This document shows, piece after piece, positions 47,644 to 56,385 of a stretch of 64,000 bases of DNA. The translations under genes and the position numbers were made by a program. The notes below the pieces were generated by a model, which saw only the letters and a list, made by a program, of their open reading frames with translations, was not told the DNA's origin and did no database searches. Each line of letters opens with the position of its first letter. Positions within the stretch are counted from its first letter, which is position 1. Origin of the DNA: Curtobacterium sp. MCBA15_001 (GTDB lineage Bacteria > Actinomycetota > Actinomycetes > Actinomycetales > Microbacteriaceae); the NCBI RefSeq assembly GCF_001864835.1, contig NZ_MJGI01000025.1, positions 497,184 through 561,183 of the forward strand, read 5' to 3'.

Positions 47644-49233
47644 TCAGTCGCGGTCGCCCTGGCGGAGCAGCCGGGTCTCCTCGGCGTCGTACTCGGCGCG
47701 GACCTGGCGCAGCACCAGGTCGTCGATGTCGCCGTCGTCCCGCATCCGGATCACCGCGGCTGCCTTGAGCCGGACCAGTTCGAGCTCGAGGCCGACCGCC
47801 GCACCGCGCTGCTGCAGGAGCGGGTGGTCGTCGTCGTCGCTCTGCTCGGCACGCACGAGCGCCAGGTGTCCCTCGTAGTCGTCGCGGATCCGCTGCACCA
47901 CCTCGGCGTCTGCGCCGGACCGCTTCGCCAACCGGGGCAGGGCCTCCAGGGCCTCCTCGAGCGCGCGACGCTCGGCGGTGCGGCGCTCCTCGACGACCTC
48001 GTGGCTGCCGCCGAAGTCCGCCCACCGGACGACCGCCGGCAGCACGAGCGACTGTCCGACGATCGTGACCACCACGACCCCCGCGACGACGAACACGATG
48101 AGGTCGCGCTCGGGGAACGCCCCGCCACTCTCGACCATCCGCGGCACGGCCACGGCGGCCGCGAGCGAGACCGCCCCGCGGAAGCCGGTGAAGCCGCTCA
48201 CCACCCGGTCGCGGTGCCCCTCGCGCGGCGACCCGCCCGTACGCAGCGTCACGAGTCGCACCGCACCCCACGACAGGTTGAGGAACGCGAAGCGCAGCAC
48301 GACCACGGCGATCGACACCAGTCCGATCATGCCGAGCCCGACCAGCAGCTCCCGTGTGTCGAGCTCGCGGACCGAGATCGTGGCCTCGATGCCGACGAGC
48401 ACGAACAGGGCGCCGTTGAGCAGGAACGTCGCGAAGGACCAGAACTGCCGGGTCTGCTGCCGGGTCTCGGCACGGTCGAGCTTCGGGGCGACCTGGCTGA
48501 CGACCAGCCCCGCGACGACCACCGCAAGCACGCCCGAGGCACCGATGGCCTCCGCCGCCAGGAACGCGACGAAGGGCACCAGCAGGGTCAGCAGGTTCTC
48601 GAGCAGCACCGCGGAGATCCGCCGCAGGACGAGCATCCCGAGCCACGCCACCAGCAGCCCGGCCGCGATCCCGCCGGCGTACGACAGCAGCAGCATCCCC
48701 GAGACGTTCCACACCGACAGGGTCTGCTCCCCCGCCGTGACCGCGACCGCGATGCCGTAGATGACGAGGGTCGTCCCGTCGTTCACCAGGCTCTCGGCAC
48801 GCAGCACGGTCGTGTTCCGCCGCGGGAGCGACCGGGTCAGGGCGCCGACCGCGGTGGCGTCCGTCGGCGCGACCGCGGCGCCGAGGACCCACGCCGGACC
48901 CCACGGCATCCCGAGCAGGTGGAGCAGCGTCGCGACGCCGCCGGCGGTCAGGACCACCAGGAGCGTGCCCATGAGGAGGATGCCCCGGAAGTTCTCGCGG
49001 ATCTCCCGGAGCGAGATCGTCAGGCTCTCCCAGTAGAGCAGCGCGGGCAGGAACAGCAGCAGGACGGCGTCGGCCGGCAGTTCCAGGGTGCCGAACCCCG
49101 GGATGAACGCGATCGCGGCCCCGAACGCCAGCAGCATCACCGGCGGGGCGATCCGGAGACGCCCGGCGACGGCGGTGGTGACCGCGATCGCCGTGGCGAG
49201 CACGACGACGAGTTCGGGTGCGATGAGTTCCAT
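47644..49233 (-). CDS. CPA1-family sodium/proton antiporter
   Basis: 529 residues. Twelve-helix core with the ion site in AESLVNDGTTLVIYGIAVAV (Asn-Asp), VAPTDATAVGALTRSLPRRN, and FTGFRGAVSLAAAVAVPRMV (the Arg-Gly helix), as in bacterial NhaP/YjcE proteins. A cytosolic C-terminal region of about 120 residues (HEVVEERRTAERRALEEALE onward) is helical and charged. ATG 49233 is chosen over a longer start. Divergent from the MFS gene with a short shared promoter. Confidence 0.93.
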   Translation of the reverse strand: MELIAPELVVVLATAIAVTTAVAGRLRIAPPVMLLAFGAAIAFIPGFGTLELPADAVLLLFLPALLYWESLTISLREIRENFRGILLMGTLLVVLTAGGVATLLHLLGMPWGPAWVLGAAVAPTDATAVGALTRSLPRRNTTVLRAESLVNDGTTLVIYGIAVAVTAGEQTLSVWNVSGMLLLSYAGGIAAGLLVAWLGMLVLRRISAVLLENLLTLLVPFVAFLAAEAIGASGVLAVVVAGLVVSQVAPKLDRAETRQQTRQFWSFATFLLNGALFVLVGIEATISVRELDTRELLVGLGMIGLVSIAVVVLRFAFLNLSWGAVRLVTLRTGGSPREGHRDRVVSGFTGFRGAVSLAAAVAVPRMVESGGAFPERDLIVFVVAGVVVVTIVGQSLVLPAVVRWADFGGSHEVVEERRTAERRALEEALEALPRLAKRSGADAEVVQRIRDDYEGHLALVRAEQSDDDDHPLLQQRGAAVGLELELVRLKAAAVIRMRDDGDIDDLVLRQVRAEYDAEETRLLRQGDRD

Positions 49234-49286
49234 GTCACCCGTGAGCCTGGCAGCCTGCACCTGTGCGCGTGGAGCAGGATCGAGGT

Positions 49287-50513
49287 GTGGACCTCCCGGC
49301 GACGCTGCCCTCGACCCGACTGCACCGGGTCGCACTGTTCGCGACGTCGACCATGACCGGGTTCGGGATCGCGTCCTGGATCACCAGGACGCCGTCCGTC
49401 CGCGACGACCTCGGCGCATCGATCGAGGCGATGGGCTTCGTCCTGTTCGGCCTGTCGATCGGTTCGATGCTCGGCATCCTCAGTGCCGGCGTGCTGCTGC
49501 GGCGCATCGGTCCACGCCCGCTCATCCTGGCCGGGGGCGCCCTGCCCGTGGTCGGGACCCTGCTCGTCGGCCTGCTCGCCCCGGCGCAGCTCGCTCCCGG
49601 GGTGTGGGCGGGCCTGTTCCTCATCGGCTTCGGCGCCGGCATCGCCGAGATCGGTCTGAACGTCGAAGCCGCGGCGGTCGAGCGGGTCATCGAACGCCCG
49701 GTCGTGCCGATCCTGCACGCGTGCTTCAGCCTGGGCACCGTCGCGGGCGGGGTCGTCGGCATCGCCATGACCGCGGCGCGGATGCCCGTCGTGGTGCACC
49801 TGCCGATCGCCGCGGGCGTGATGGCCGCGCTCGCGGTGACGGCAGCGCTGACGATCCGTCCGATGCCACGCGACGCCGCACCGTCCCGCGACGCCGCACC
49901 GTCCGACACAGCGACCACGACCACGACCACGACCACGGCAGCGTCGAAGCGGTCCGTCATCACGGGGCAGCTGCTGCTGATCGCGGTGATCACCCTCGCC
50001 ATGGCCTTCGCCGAGGGCGCCGCGAGTGACTGGCTCCCGCTCCTCATGACCACCGACCACGACGCCCCGGAGGTCCTCGGCTCCCTCGTCTTCACCGGCT
50101 TCGCCCTCGCGATGCTCATCGGTCGTTCTGCCGGCACGCCCCTGGTCAGCCGGTTCGGCCGGGGCGCGGTCGTCCGCGCGTGCGGGATCGTCGGGCTCGT
50201 CGGGGTCCTGGCGGTCGTGGTGTCACCGACCCCCGCGGTCACCGCTGCTGCCGCCGGGGTCTGGGGCCTCGGCATCGCGCTCGGCTTCCCGCTCGCCGTG
50301 TCCGCCGCGGGCGACCACGCCACGGACGGCGACCGACGCGTGTCCGTCGTGGCGACCGCCGGGTACGTCGCGTTCCTGGTCGGGCCGCCGGCGCTCGGGT
50401 TCCTCGGCGAGCACCTGGGCCTGCGGATCGCGATGCTGGTGCCCGCCGTGCTGCTCGCGGTCACGGTCGTCGTCGCCCAGGCCGCGGGACGCCAGCGCAC
50501 CGTCGAGGCCTGA
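49287..50513 (+). CDS. MFS transporter
   Basis: 408 residues, twelve helices. First-half signature GFGIASWITRTPSVRDDLGA and LSAGVLLRRIGPRPLILAGG, then GAGIAEIGLNVEAAAVERVI. Resembles the YbjJ/fucose-permease-like branch. The inter-half loop holds a Thr run from a hexanucleotide repeat (ACGACC near 49914-49940), so its length may vary between strains. GTG 49287 has AGGA seven bases upstream; GTG 49263 is possible. Substrate unknown. Confidence 0.85.
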   Translation: MDLPATLPSTRLHRVALFATSTMTGFGIASWITRTPSVRDDLGASIEAMGFVLFGLSIGSMLGILSAGVLLRRIGPRPLILAGGALPVVGTLLVGLLAPAQLAPGVWAGLFLIGFGAGIAEIGLNVEAAAVERVIERPVVPILHACFSLGTVAGGVVGIAMTAARMPVVVHLPIAAGVMAALAVTAALTIRPMPRDAAPSRDAAPSDTATTTTTTTTAASKRSVITGQLLLIAVITLAMAFAEGAASDWLPLLMTTDHDAPEVLGSLVFTGFALAMLIGRSAGTPLVSRFGRGAVVRACGIVGLVGVLAVVVSPTPAVTAAAAGVWGLGIALGFPLAVSAAGDHATDGDRRVSVVATAGYVAFLVGPPALGFLGEHLGLRIAMLVPAVLLAVTVVVAQAAGRQRTVEA

Positions 50514-50547
50514 GCACCCGGTCGCGCGGCCCCACGACGCAACACAC

Positions 50548-50586
50548 GACGACACGCGAGGACACGCGACGACATCCGACGACACG
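50548..50586. repeat. Imperfect CGACGACAC repeats
   Basis: About four irregular copies of CGACGACACG(CGA) between the MFS and AmiS-like genes; further related triplets continue to 50630. The whole 165-bp gap shows no gene. Confidence 0.5.
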
Positions 50587-50678
50587 GCACGGCTCCGCCG
50601 ACGACACACAGCGTCACGCGACGACCAGCGGCGTCATGATGCTTCCGCTCGGGCACGCCGGGGCGCTTCGATACCGCC

Positions 50679-51305
50679 ATGGCGCTCATCTGCTTGGTCC
50701 TCTCCGGGGCCGCCCTCCTGGTCAACGGCCTCACCCTGCTCGGGCGTGTGCCGGGCCGGGACAGCGGCGTGTTCAACGTCCTGATCGGCGGTCTGCAACT
50801 CGTCCTCTGTGTCGCCGTCGCCGTGACGGCCGACGGCTCCCTCCCCGCGCTCTTCGCGATCGCGGGCACCTTCCTGTTCGGTCTCACCTACCTGTACGTC
50901 GGCCTCGACGCCCTGTTCGGGCTCGGGTCCGTCGGCCTCGGCTGGTTCTGCGGGCTCGTCGCCGCGCTCGCCGCGGTGTTCGCGGTCCTGCACGTCGTCG
51001 ACGACCCGGTGCTCGCCGTGCTGTGGGCCGGGTGGGCGGTCCTCTGGACGCTCTTCTTCGTCCTGCTCGCCCTCGGCCGGAGCGCCGTCGGCACCTACAC
51101 CGGCTGGGCACTGGTGCTCGCGAGCCAGGTCACGACCACCGTCCCCGCGGTCCTCGGCCTGACCGGGCACTGGCCGACCGGGCCGGTCGCCACCAGCGTG
51201 GCGCTGGTGGTGCTGGTCGGGGTCTTCGGCGGTGCGGCGCTCCTCGCCCGGAAGACGGCCGCGCACCCCGAGGAGCACCGCACACCCGCGACCGTCACCG
51301 CCTGA
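50679..51305 (+). CDS. AmiS/UreI family small-amide channel
   Basis: 208 residues, seven hydrophobic helices. Family stretches LICLVLSGAALLVNGLTLLG, GTFLFGLTYLYVGLDALFGL, GLGWFCGLVAALAAVFAVL and AVLWAGWAVLWTLFFVLLAL. Homologues pass urea or short amides, or acetate. No amidase or urease gene is adjacent. ATG 50679. Confidence 0.87.
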   Translation: MALICLVLSGAALLVNGLTLLGRVPGRDSGVFNVLIGGLQLVLCVAVAVTADGSLPALFAIAGTFLFGLTYLYVGLDALFGLGSVGLGWFCGLVAALAAVFAVLHVVDDPVLAVLWAGWAVLWTLFFVLLALGRSAVGTYTGWALVLASQVTTTVPAVLGLTGHWPTGPVATSVALVVLVGVFGGAALLARKTAAHPEEHRTPATVTA

Positions 51306-51308
51306 CCG

Positions 51309-51339
<31 letters not shown>

Positions 51340-51361
51340 CCCGCCACGAGAACGGAACCCC

Positions 51362-52591
51362 ATGTCCACCACCACGACCCCGGCCACCACCACGGCCCCG
51401 CCGACCGACGAGGCGCTGTCCGCCCGGTTCCGCCCTCTGTTCGACCGCATCGCCGCCGGTGCCTCGGAACGGGAACGCGACCACCGCCTGCCCACCGCGG
51501 AGATCCGCGAGCTCGCGGCCGCCGGGTTCGGCGCCCTGCGCGTCCCCGTCGCCTTCGGCGGCGCCGGGGCCACGCTCCCCCAGCTGTTCCGCCTGCTCAC
51601 CGAGCTCGCTGCCGCGGACAGCAACATCCCGCAGGCCCTCCGCGGCCACTTCGCCCTGGTGGAGGACCGGCTCGTCGCCCGCTCCGGCCCGCGCGACGTC
51701 TGGCTCGAGCGGTTCGGGCGCGGAGAGATCGCCGGCAACTCCTGGACCGAGGTCGGCTCGGTCCAGGTCGGCGACGTCATCACGAAGGTCACGCCCGACC
51801 CCGCCGGTGGCTTCCGCATCACCGGGCAGAAGTACTACTCCACGGGCAGCATCTTCGCGGACTGGATCGACACGTACGCCGAGCGCACCGACACCGGCGA
51901 GCGGGTCATCGCGATCGTCGACGCCCACCAGGACGGCGTCACGCACACCGACGACTGGAACGGCTTCGGCCAGCAGACGACGGGCTCCGGCACGAGCACG
52001 TTCCGCGACGCCCACGTCGGCGCCGACGACGTCGTGCTGTTCGACGAGCGCTTCAAGTACCAGACCGCGTTCTACCAGGCGGTGCTGCTGAGCGTCCTCG
52101 CCGGGTCGGTCCTGGCCGCAGAGCGGGAGATCGCCCTCGAGGTCCGAGGCCGCACCCGCGTGTTCTCGCACGGCAACGCCGACACGTTCGCCGCGGACCC
52201 GCAGATCCTGCAAGTCGTCGGCGAGGTGTCCGCCGCGGGCTTCGCCGCTGAGGCGATCGTCGCCCGCGCGGCCGAGGCGCTCCAGGGCGCGTACGAGGGC
52301 GCCTCCCTCGACGACGCCGAGGACGAACGCCGCAACGACCGTGCGGAGCTCGCGACCGCGCAGGCCCAGGTCGCGCTGACCTCGCTCGCCACCCAGGCGA
52401 CCTCCCACCTGTTCGATGCCCTCGCCGCCTCCGGCGTCAGCACGACGAAGAACCTGGACCGGCACTGGCGGAACGCCCGGACCGCGGGCAGCCACAACCC
52501 GTGGGTCTTCAAGGCGCGCATCGTCGGCGACCACGCCGTCAACGGCGTCGAGCCGCCGCGGGTCTGGGCCATCGGCGCGACGCGCCGTTGA
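51362..52591 (+). CDS. Acyl-CoA dehydrogenase-fold flavin monooxygenase (DszC/SfnB-like)
   Basis: 409 residues. N-terminal helical domain LRVPVAFGGAGATLPQLFRL, beta domain NSWTEVGSVQVGDVITKVTP and FRITGQKYYSTGSIFADWID, ending with HWRNARTAGSHNPWVFKARI, which lacks the acyl-CoA dehydrogenase catalytic Glu and matches DszC-type monooxygenases that use reduced flavin on sulfur compounds. Needs a separate flavin reductase, none next to it. ATG 51362 after AACGGAACCC with a weak ribosome site. Confidence 0.85.
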   Translation: MSTTTTPATTTAPPTDEALSARFRPLFDRIAAGASERERDHRLPTAEIRELAAAGFGALRVPVAFGGAGATLPQLFRLLTELAAADSNIPQALRGHFALVEDRLVARSGPRDVWLERFGRGEIAGNSWTEVGSVQVGDVITKVTPDPAGGFRITGQKYYSTGSIFADWIDTYAERTDTGERVIAIVDAHQDGVTHTDDWNGFGQQTTGSGTSTFRDAHVGADDVVLFDERFKYQTAFYQAVLLSVLAGSVLAAEREIALEVRGRTRVFSHGNADTFAADPQILQVVGEVSAAGFAAEAIVARAAEALQGAYEGASLDDAEDERRNDRAELATAQAQVALTSLATQATSHLFDALAASGVSTTKNLDRHWRNARTAGSHNPWVFKARIVGDHAVNGVEPPRVWAIGATRR

Positions 52592-52613
52592 CGACCTGGT
52601 CGCGATCCGCGAC

Positions 52614-52655
52614 GGACGGGAGGCGCAGTGCGGGCCCGCACTGCGCCTCCCGTCC
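52614..52655. repeat. 42-bp palindromic element, copy C
   Basis: Fully self-complementary: GGACGGGAGGCGCAGTGC, centre GGGCCC, then the complement. 22 bases behind the monooxygenase stop, so it probably ends that transcript. Confidence 0.9.
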
Positions 52656-52724
52656 CGTGGTCGTCCCTTGCACCGCCGCACGCACGCTGTCAAGGTGTGC
52701 TCAACCGCACCGGAGGAGCCGCTC

Positions 52725-53156
52725 ATGCCCATGGTCTTCGTGAACCTGCCCGTCACCGACCTGGACCGCGCCAAGGCGTTCCACGAGGCACTCGGGTTCA
52801 CGATCAACCCGCTCTTCACGGACGAGAACGCCGCGTGCGTCATCGTCGAGCCGGACCACAGCGCGTTCATGATCCTGACGCGCGAGTTCTTCCAGACCTT
52901 CACCGACCGGCCCGTCGGCGACCCGGCCACCAGCGTGTCGGTCACGACCGCGGTGATGCTCGACTCGCGCGACGCCGTCGACCAGACGGTGCAGGCCGGA
53001 CTCGCCGCGGGTGGGTCCGAGGCCCGGCCCGCGTCGGACTACGGCTTCATGTACCAGCGGCAGCTCACGGACCCCGACGGCAACGTGCTGGAGTTCGGGT
53101 GGATGGACCCGACGGCAGCCGAGCAGGGACCCGAGGCGGCCGCGGCGAACGGGTGA
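52725..53156 (+). CDS. VOC superfamily (glyoxalase-like) protein
   Basis: 143 residues of paired beta-alpha-beta-beta-beta modules: VFVNLPVTDLDRAKAFHEAL, GFTINPLFTDENAACVIVEP and YQRQLTDPDGNVLEFGWMDP. The last carries the conserved Asp-Gly-Asn and Glu of the VOC fold; similar to the PhnB/glyoxalase-like branch. ATG 52725 after CGGAGGAG. Substrate unknown. Confidence 0.9.
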   Translation: MPMVFVNLPVTDLDRAKAFHEALGFTINPLFTDENAACVIVEPDHSAFMILTREFFQTFTDRPVGDPATSVSVTTAVMLDSRDAVDQTVQAGLAAGGSEARPASDYGFMYQRQLTDPDGNVLEFGWMDPTAAEQGPEAAAANG

Positions 53157-53159
53157 CCG

Positions 53160-54005
53160 TCACCCGAGGCCGGTGCAGAACGCCATGACGGCCTGCTGCA
53201 CCGGGAGCAGTGCCGACTTGAACGCATGACCGACGAAGGCGGGGTGCTCCAGGGCGTCGGCGCTCAGCTCGCGTCCGCGGACGAAGGGCGGACACGGCGC
53301 GAGACGGACACCCGCCGGTGCACGGTCGAGCAGCGCTGCCGTGATGCGGAACGGCTCGAGCGCTGTCGCATGCGCACCCGGGCCGTCGGTCAGGACCACG
53401 TCCGCAGAACGGATCGCCGTGTCCAGGTCGTCGGTCCACCGCGCACCCGGGGTCGCCAGGTCGGCTGGACAGCACTGCAGCAGGTCGAGGTCGAGCACCC
53501 GCGACGCCTCCTGCCAGGCCCGCGCGATGTTGCCGTCGGCGCCGACGAACAGCAGTCGCGTCGACGGGAGCGCACCGAGCTGCCGGAAGGCGTACAGGTC
53601 CGCGAGCACCTCGCACGGGTGGTTCTGGTCGGTCATCGCGTTCACGACGGGCAGGGCGCGCGCGGCGTCCAACGCCTCGACGACACCGAGATCGGGGTGG
53701 CGGACCACGACCACGTCAGCCCAGTTGTCCAGGTAGTGGGCGACGTCCGCGAGGGCTTCGGGCTTGTCGAGCGTGGTGTCCGGGAACACGATCGGCTGCA
53801 GGCCCATCAGCGATGCGCCGCGCTCGAAGGTCACCCGGGTGCGGAGGCTGCTCGGCGGGAAGAACATCACCGCACTCCCCTGCGTCCTCGGACCGTGGCC
53901 GGCTCGGTAGGCGTCGGCAAGTGCGAAGACCGCCTCGACGTCGGACGCGCTCCAGTCGTCGAGCCGCACGAGCGAACGGACGGGCTGCGTCGGGGTCAGG
54001 TCCAT
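53160..54005 (-). CDS. Divergent ornithine/N-acetylornithine carbamoyltransferase-family protein
   Basis: 281 residues, shorter than typical OTCase. The carbamoyl-phosphate loop reads PSSLRTRVTFERG instead of STRTR, the second motif DQNHPCEVLADLYAF has HPCE instead of HPCQ, and the ornithine-side HCLP is replaced by APCPPFVRGRELS. Overall two-domain fold is clear (GSAVMFFPP, YLDNWADVVVVRH, RLLFVGADGNIARAWQEA). So it binds carbamoyl phosphate or a relative but probably not ornithine. No arginine genes are nearby. ATG 54005. Confidence 0.8.
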   Translation of the reverse strand: MDLTPTQPVRSLVRLDDWSASDVEAVFALADAYRAGHGPRTQGSAVMFFPPSSLRTRVTFERGASLMGLQPIVFPDTTLDKPEALADVAHYLDNWADVVVVRHPDLGVVEALDAARALPVVNAMTDQNHPCEVLADLYAFRQLGALPSTRLLFVGADGNIARAWQEASRVLDLDLLQCCPADLATPGARWTDDLDTAIRSADVVLTDGPGAHATALEPFRITAALLDRAPAGVRLAPCPPFVRGRELSADALEHPAFVGHAFKSALLPVQQAVMAFCTGLG

Positions 54006-54076
54006 CGGATCACCGTACCGACGCGGTTGCCCCACTGTGGGCATGACGTCCCACATGGTCCAGTCGTCCCGGCCGG

Positions 54077-54660
54077 TTGCTCGCTCGAGCGCACCGTCGA
54101 CTCGCGCACAGGTACGGTGCGGGGACTGCTTCGGCCCTGAGCCTGGTCGTCGGTGGTGCCCTGGTCGCGGCGAGCACGGCGGGAGCGGTCACGGTCTACG
54201 ACGGCGTCACCGGCCGTTCCGGCGTGCAACGGCTCGACCGTCCCGCGCTCCGGCTCGGCAAGCGGCTCCGATCCCCGGCGGTCGACCGCACCGCGGGAGC
54301 CATCGCCGACGCGTTCGGGCCGGTCGGGATGCCGGTGCTCACCCTGGCGAGCGGGGCCGCGCTGACCCTGCGGCGCGGGACGGGACTGCCGCTGGGCTTC
54401 GTCGCAGCCGCAGGGGGCGGTCCACTCCTGATGACCCTGCTCGGCAAGCGGATCGTGGTGCCGAGGTCGCCGTCGTGGTCGGAGCGGGTGTGACGGTCGT
54501 CGCGGTCGGGGTGTCGCGGGTCGTCCTCGGCGCCCACTGGCTCACGGACGTCGTGACGGGCTGGACCACCGGACTCGGGTGGGCCGCCACGGTGATCACG
54601 GCACACCGCCTGCACCTGGCCACGACGCACCACCCGCACCGCGCGGGTTCAGGGTCGTGA
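54077..54660 (+). pseudogene. PAP2 phosphatase remnant with internal deletion and frameshift
   Basis: Frame one (from TTG 54077 to a stop at 54493) gives an N-terminal PAP2 part: RSGVQRLDRPALRLGKRLRS, FGPVGMPVLTLASGAALTL and LLMTLLGKRIVVPRSP, the last being motif 1 cut short. Frame two (about 54455 to 54660) gives VVGAGVTVVAVGVSRVVLGA then HWLTDVVTGWTTGLGW, the final motif with its catalytic His. The middle PSGH motif is missing, so enzyme activity is lost. The 3' end overlaps the convergent acetyltransferase by 12 bases. Confidence 0.75.
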
Positions 54661-55248
54661 TGCGCCGGCCACCCAGTCGGGTCGGACCAGACCCCAGACC
54701 TGCTCGTCGTGGAAGGTCGTGCCGACGCGCCACGCGCCGCGGAGCGTTCCCTCGAGGGTCATGCCGAGACGTCGCGCGACGGCAGCGCTCCGGACGTTGT
54801 CGGCCCGGCAGCGCCACTCCACGCGGTGCAGCTGCCGATCGCCCAGTGCGTGGTCGACGAGCAGACGCGTGGCCGCCGTCACGAGGCCCTGTCCCTCGGC
54901 AGCTGGTTCGAGCCAGCAGCCGATCTCGCACTGCCCGGTCGGCGCACTGAACCGCACGAACATGACGCCGCCGACCAGTCGCCCGCGCAGCCAGATGCCG
55001 AACAGGCGAGCACCGTCCTCCGCTGCGGCCCGCGCGTACCGGAGCAGTGTCGCCCGGGCGCCGTCGAGGGTGTCGGTGACGAAGGCCGGACCCACCCAGG
55101 GTCTGATGTGCTCTCGGGCGCGGTCGAGGTGGTCGGCGAACTCCCGGTCGTGCCGGGTCTCGAGCGGTCGGAGTTCGGCACCGGGTGCGATGGCCCGAGG
55201 GGACAGGGGTGCTCCTGTCTCCTCGTGCGGGTCGTCGGCGGCGAGCAC
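54649..55248 (-). CDS. GNAT acetyltransferase, RimJ/RimL type
   Basis: 199 residues. PRAIAPGAELRPLETRHDRE start, FGIWLRGRLVGGVMFVRFSA, acetyl-CoA loop AAEGQGLVTAATRLLVDHAL, and VEWRCRADNVRSAAVARRLG with MTLEGTLRGAWRV. Matches ribosomal-protein or small-molecule Ser/Ala N-acetyltransferases. The stop region overlaps the PAP2 remnant. Confidence 0.9.
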   Translation of the reverse strand: MLAADDPHEETGAPLSPRAIAPGAELRPLETRHDREFADHLDRAREHIRPWVGPAFVTDTLDGARATLLRYARAAAEDGARLFGIWLRGRLVGGVMFVRFSAPTGQCEIGCWLEPAAEGQGLVTAATRLLVDHALGDRQLHRVEWRCRADNVRSAAVARRLGMTLEGTLRGAWRVGTTFHDEQVWGLVRPDWVAGASRP

Positions 55249-55255
55249 CGGTTCC

Positions 55256-55903
55256 TCAGCGACGTCGGGTCATCGTCACGTGGACGACGCCGGACGGGGA
55301 CGCCTCGGTCGTGACGGTGAAGCGGTCCTCGATGCCCTCGAGCCCGTCCCACAACCGCTCGCCGCGTCCGAGCACGATCGGCACGACCACCAGGTGCACC
55401 TCGTCCACCAGGTCGGCGGCCAGGAACTCCCGGACCGTCTGGACACCCCCACCGATCCGGACGTCGGTGCCCGGGGCGAGGTCCCGAGCGAACGCGAGTG
55501 CCTCGGCCGGGGACTGGTCGACGAAGTGGAACGTCGTGCCACCGTCCATCACGAGTGGCTCGCGGGGGTGGTGCGTGAGGACGACGACGGGCGTGTGGAA
55601 CGGCGGCTCGTCACCCCACCAGCCGGTCCAGCCGTCATCCGGCCAGGGACCGCGCTGCGGACCGAACTTGTTCCGGCCCATGATCTCGACGCCGATCTCC
55701 GGGCTCCATCGTCGGGCGTACTCGTCGTCGAGCCCGGTGTCTCCGCCCTCCGCGCCCTGCATGCTGCGGAACGTCTCGGTGGCCATGAACCACTGCATCA
55801 GCCGACCGCCGGCATGGCCGAAGGGCTGCTCGAGGGACTGCTCCGCTCCGGCGCCGAAGCCGTCGAGCGAGATCGCGAAGTTGTGCACCCTGACGGTCGA
55901 CAT
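55256..55903 (-). CDS. Dihydrofolate reductase/RibD C-terminal family protein
   Basis: 215 residues. RVHNFAISLDGFGAGAEQSL, EIGVEIMGRNKFGPQRGPW, PVVVLTHHPREPLVMDGGTT, DVRIGGGVQTVREFLAADLV and VDEVHLVVVPIVLGRGERLW, the usual order of the YyaP/YwjB-like branch. NADPH reductase of unknown substrate. Seven bases behind the acetyltransferase start, same strand, so possibly one transcript. Confidence 0.88.
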   Translation of the reverse strand: MSTVRVHNFAISLDGFGAGAEQSLEQPFGHAGGRLMQWFMATETFRSMQGAEGGDTGLDDEYARRWSPEIGVEIMGRNKFGPQRGPWPDDGWTGWWGDEPPFHTPVVVLTHHPREPLVMDGGTTFHFVDQSPAEALAFARDLAPGTDVRIGGGVQTVREFLAADLVDEVHLVVVPIVLGRGERLWDGLEGIEDRFTVTTEASPSGVVHVTMTRRR

Positions 55904-55982
55904 GGCGCCACAGTAGGGCTGTGCCGGGTGCTCCGTCCAGCGGAGTGACGGCGACGGGCGCGCGGCGCAGTGGCCGCGGGGC

Positions 55983-56294
55983 TCAGTGGTCGCGCGGCTC
56001 GATCGACCCGGAGCCGAACGGCAGCACGCCGGCGCGGTACTCGAACGCGTCGTGGGTGTCGGCAGCGGGGACCTCGACCTCGGCCGCACCGAAGCGCCAC
56101 GCTCGGTTGTACAGGTACACGCCGATCACCGTCCCGCCGCCGTCCGGCACCGCCCACGTGCCGTCGCCCCACTGCGCCGGGTGCCCGACACCGTCGATGG
56201 TCACGGTCGGGCGGGCGAACCACGGGAAGAGCGGTCGGACGAGTCGGAGCTCGACGCGGCGTCGCGTCGTCCCCGAGGGCAGTGTTGCATCCAC
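55983..56294 (-). CDS. Hypothetical protein
   Basis: 103 residues: RRRVELRLVRPLFPWFARPT, VTIDGVGHPAQWGDGTWAVP, TVIGVYLYNRAWRFGAAEVE. Compact all-beta look with several Trp; no catalytic motif. Family not recognised by me. Monocistronic, divergent from the quinone reductase-like gene. Confidence 0.7.
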   Translation of the reverse strand: MDATLPSGTTRRRVELRLVRPLFPWFARPTVTIDGVGHPAQWGDGTWAVPDGGGTVIGVYLYNRAWRFGAAEVEVPAADTHDAFEYRAGVLPFGSGSIEPRDH

Positions 56295-56385
56295 CCCGGA
56301 AGCCTACGGCGCAGACACCGGCCGCCCCGGCAGCCGTCGCGGGCCGTCGGGTCGCTACGCTCCTGAGTGGACGAGGGAGCGGATG

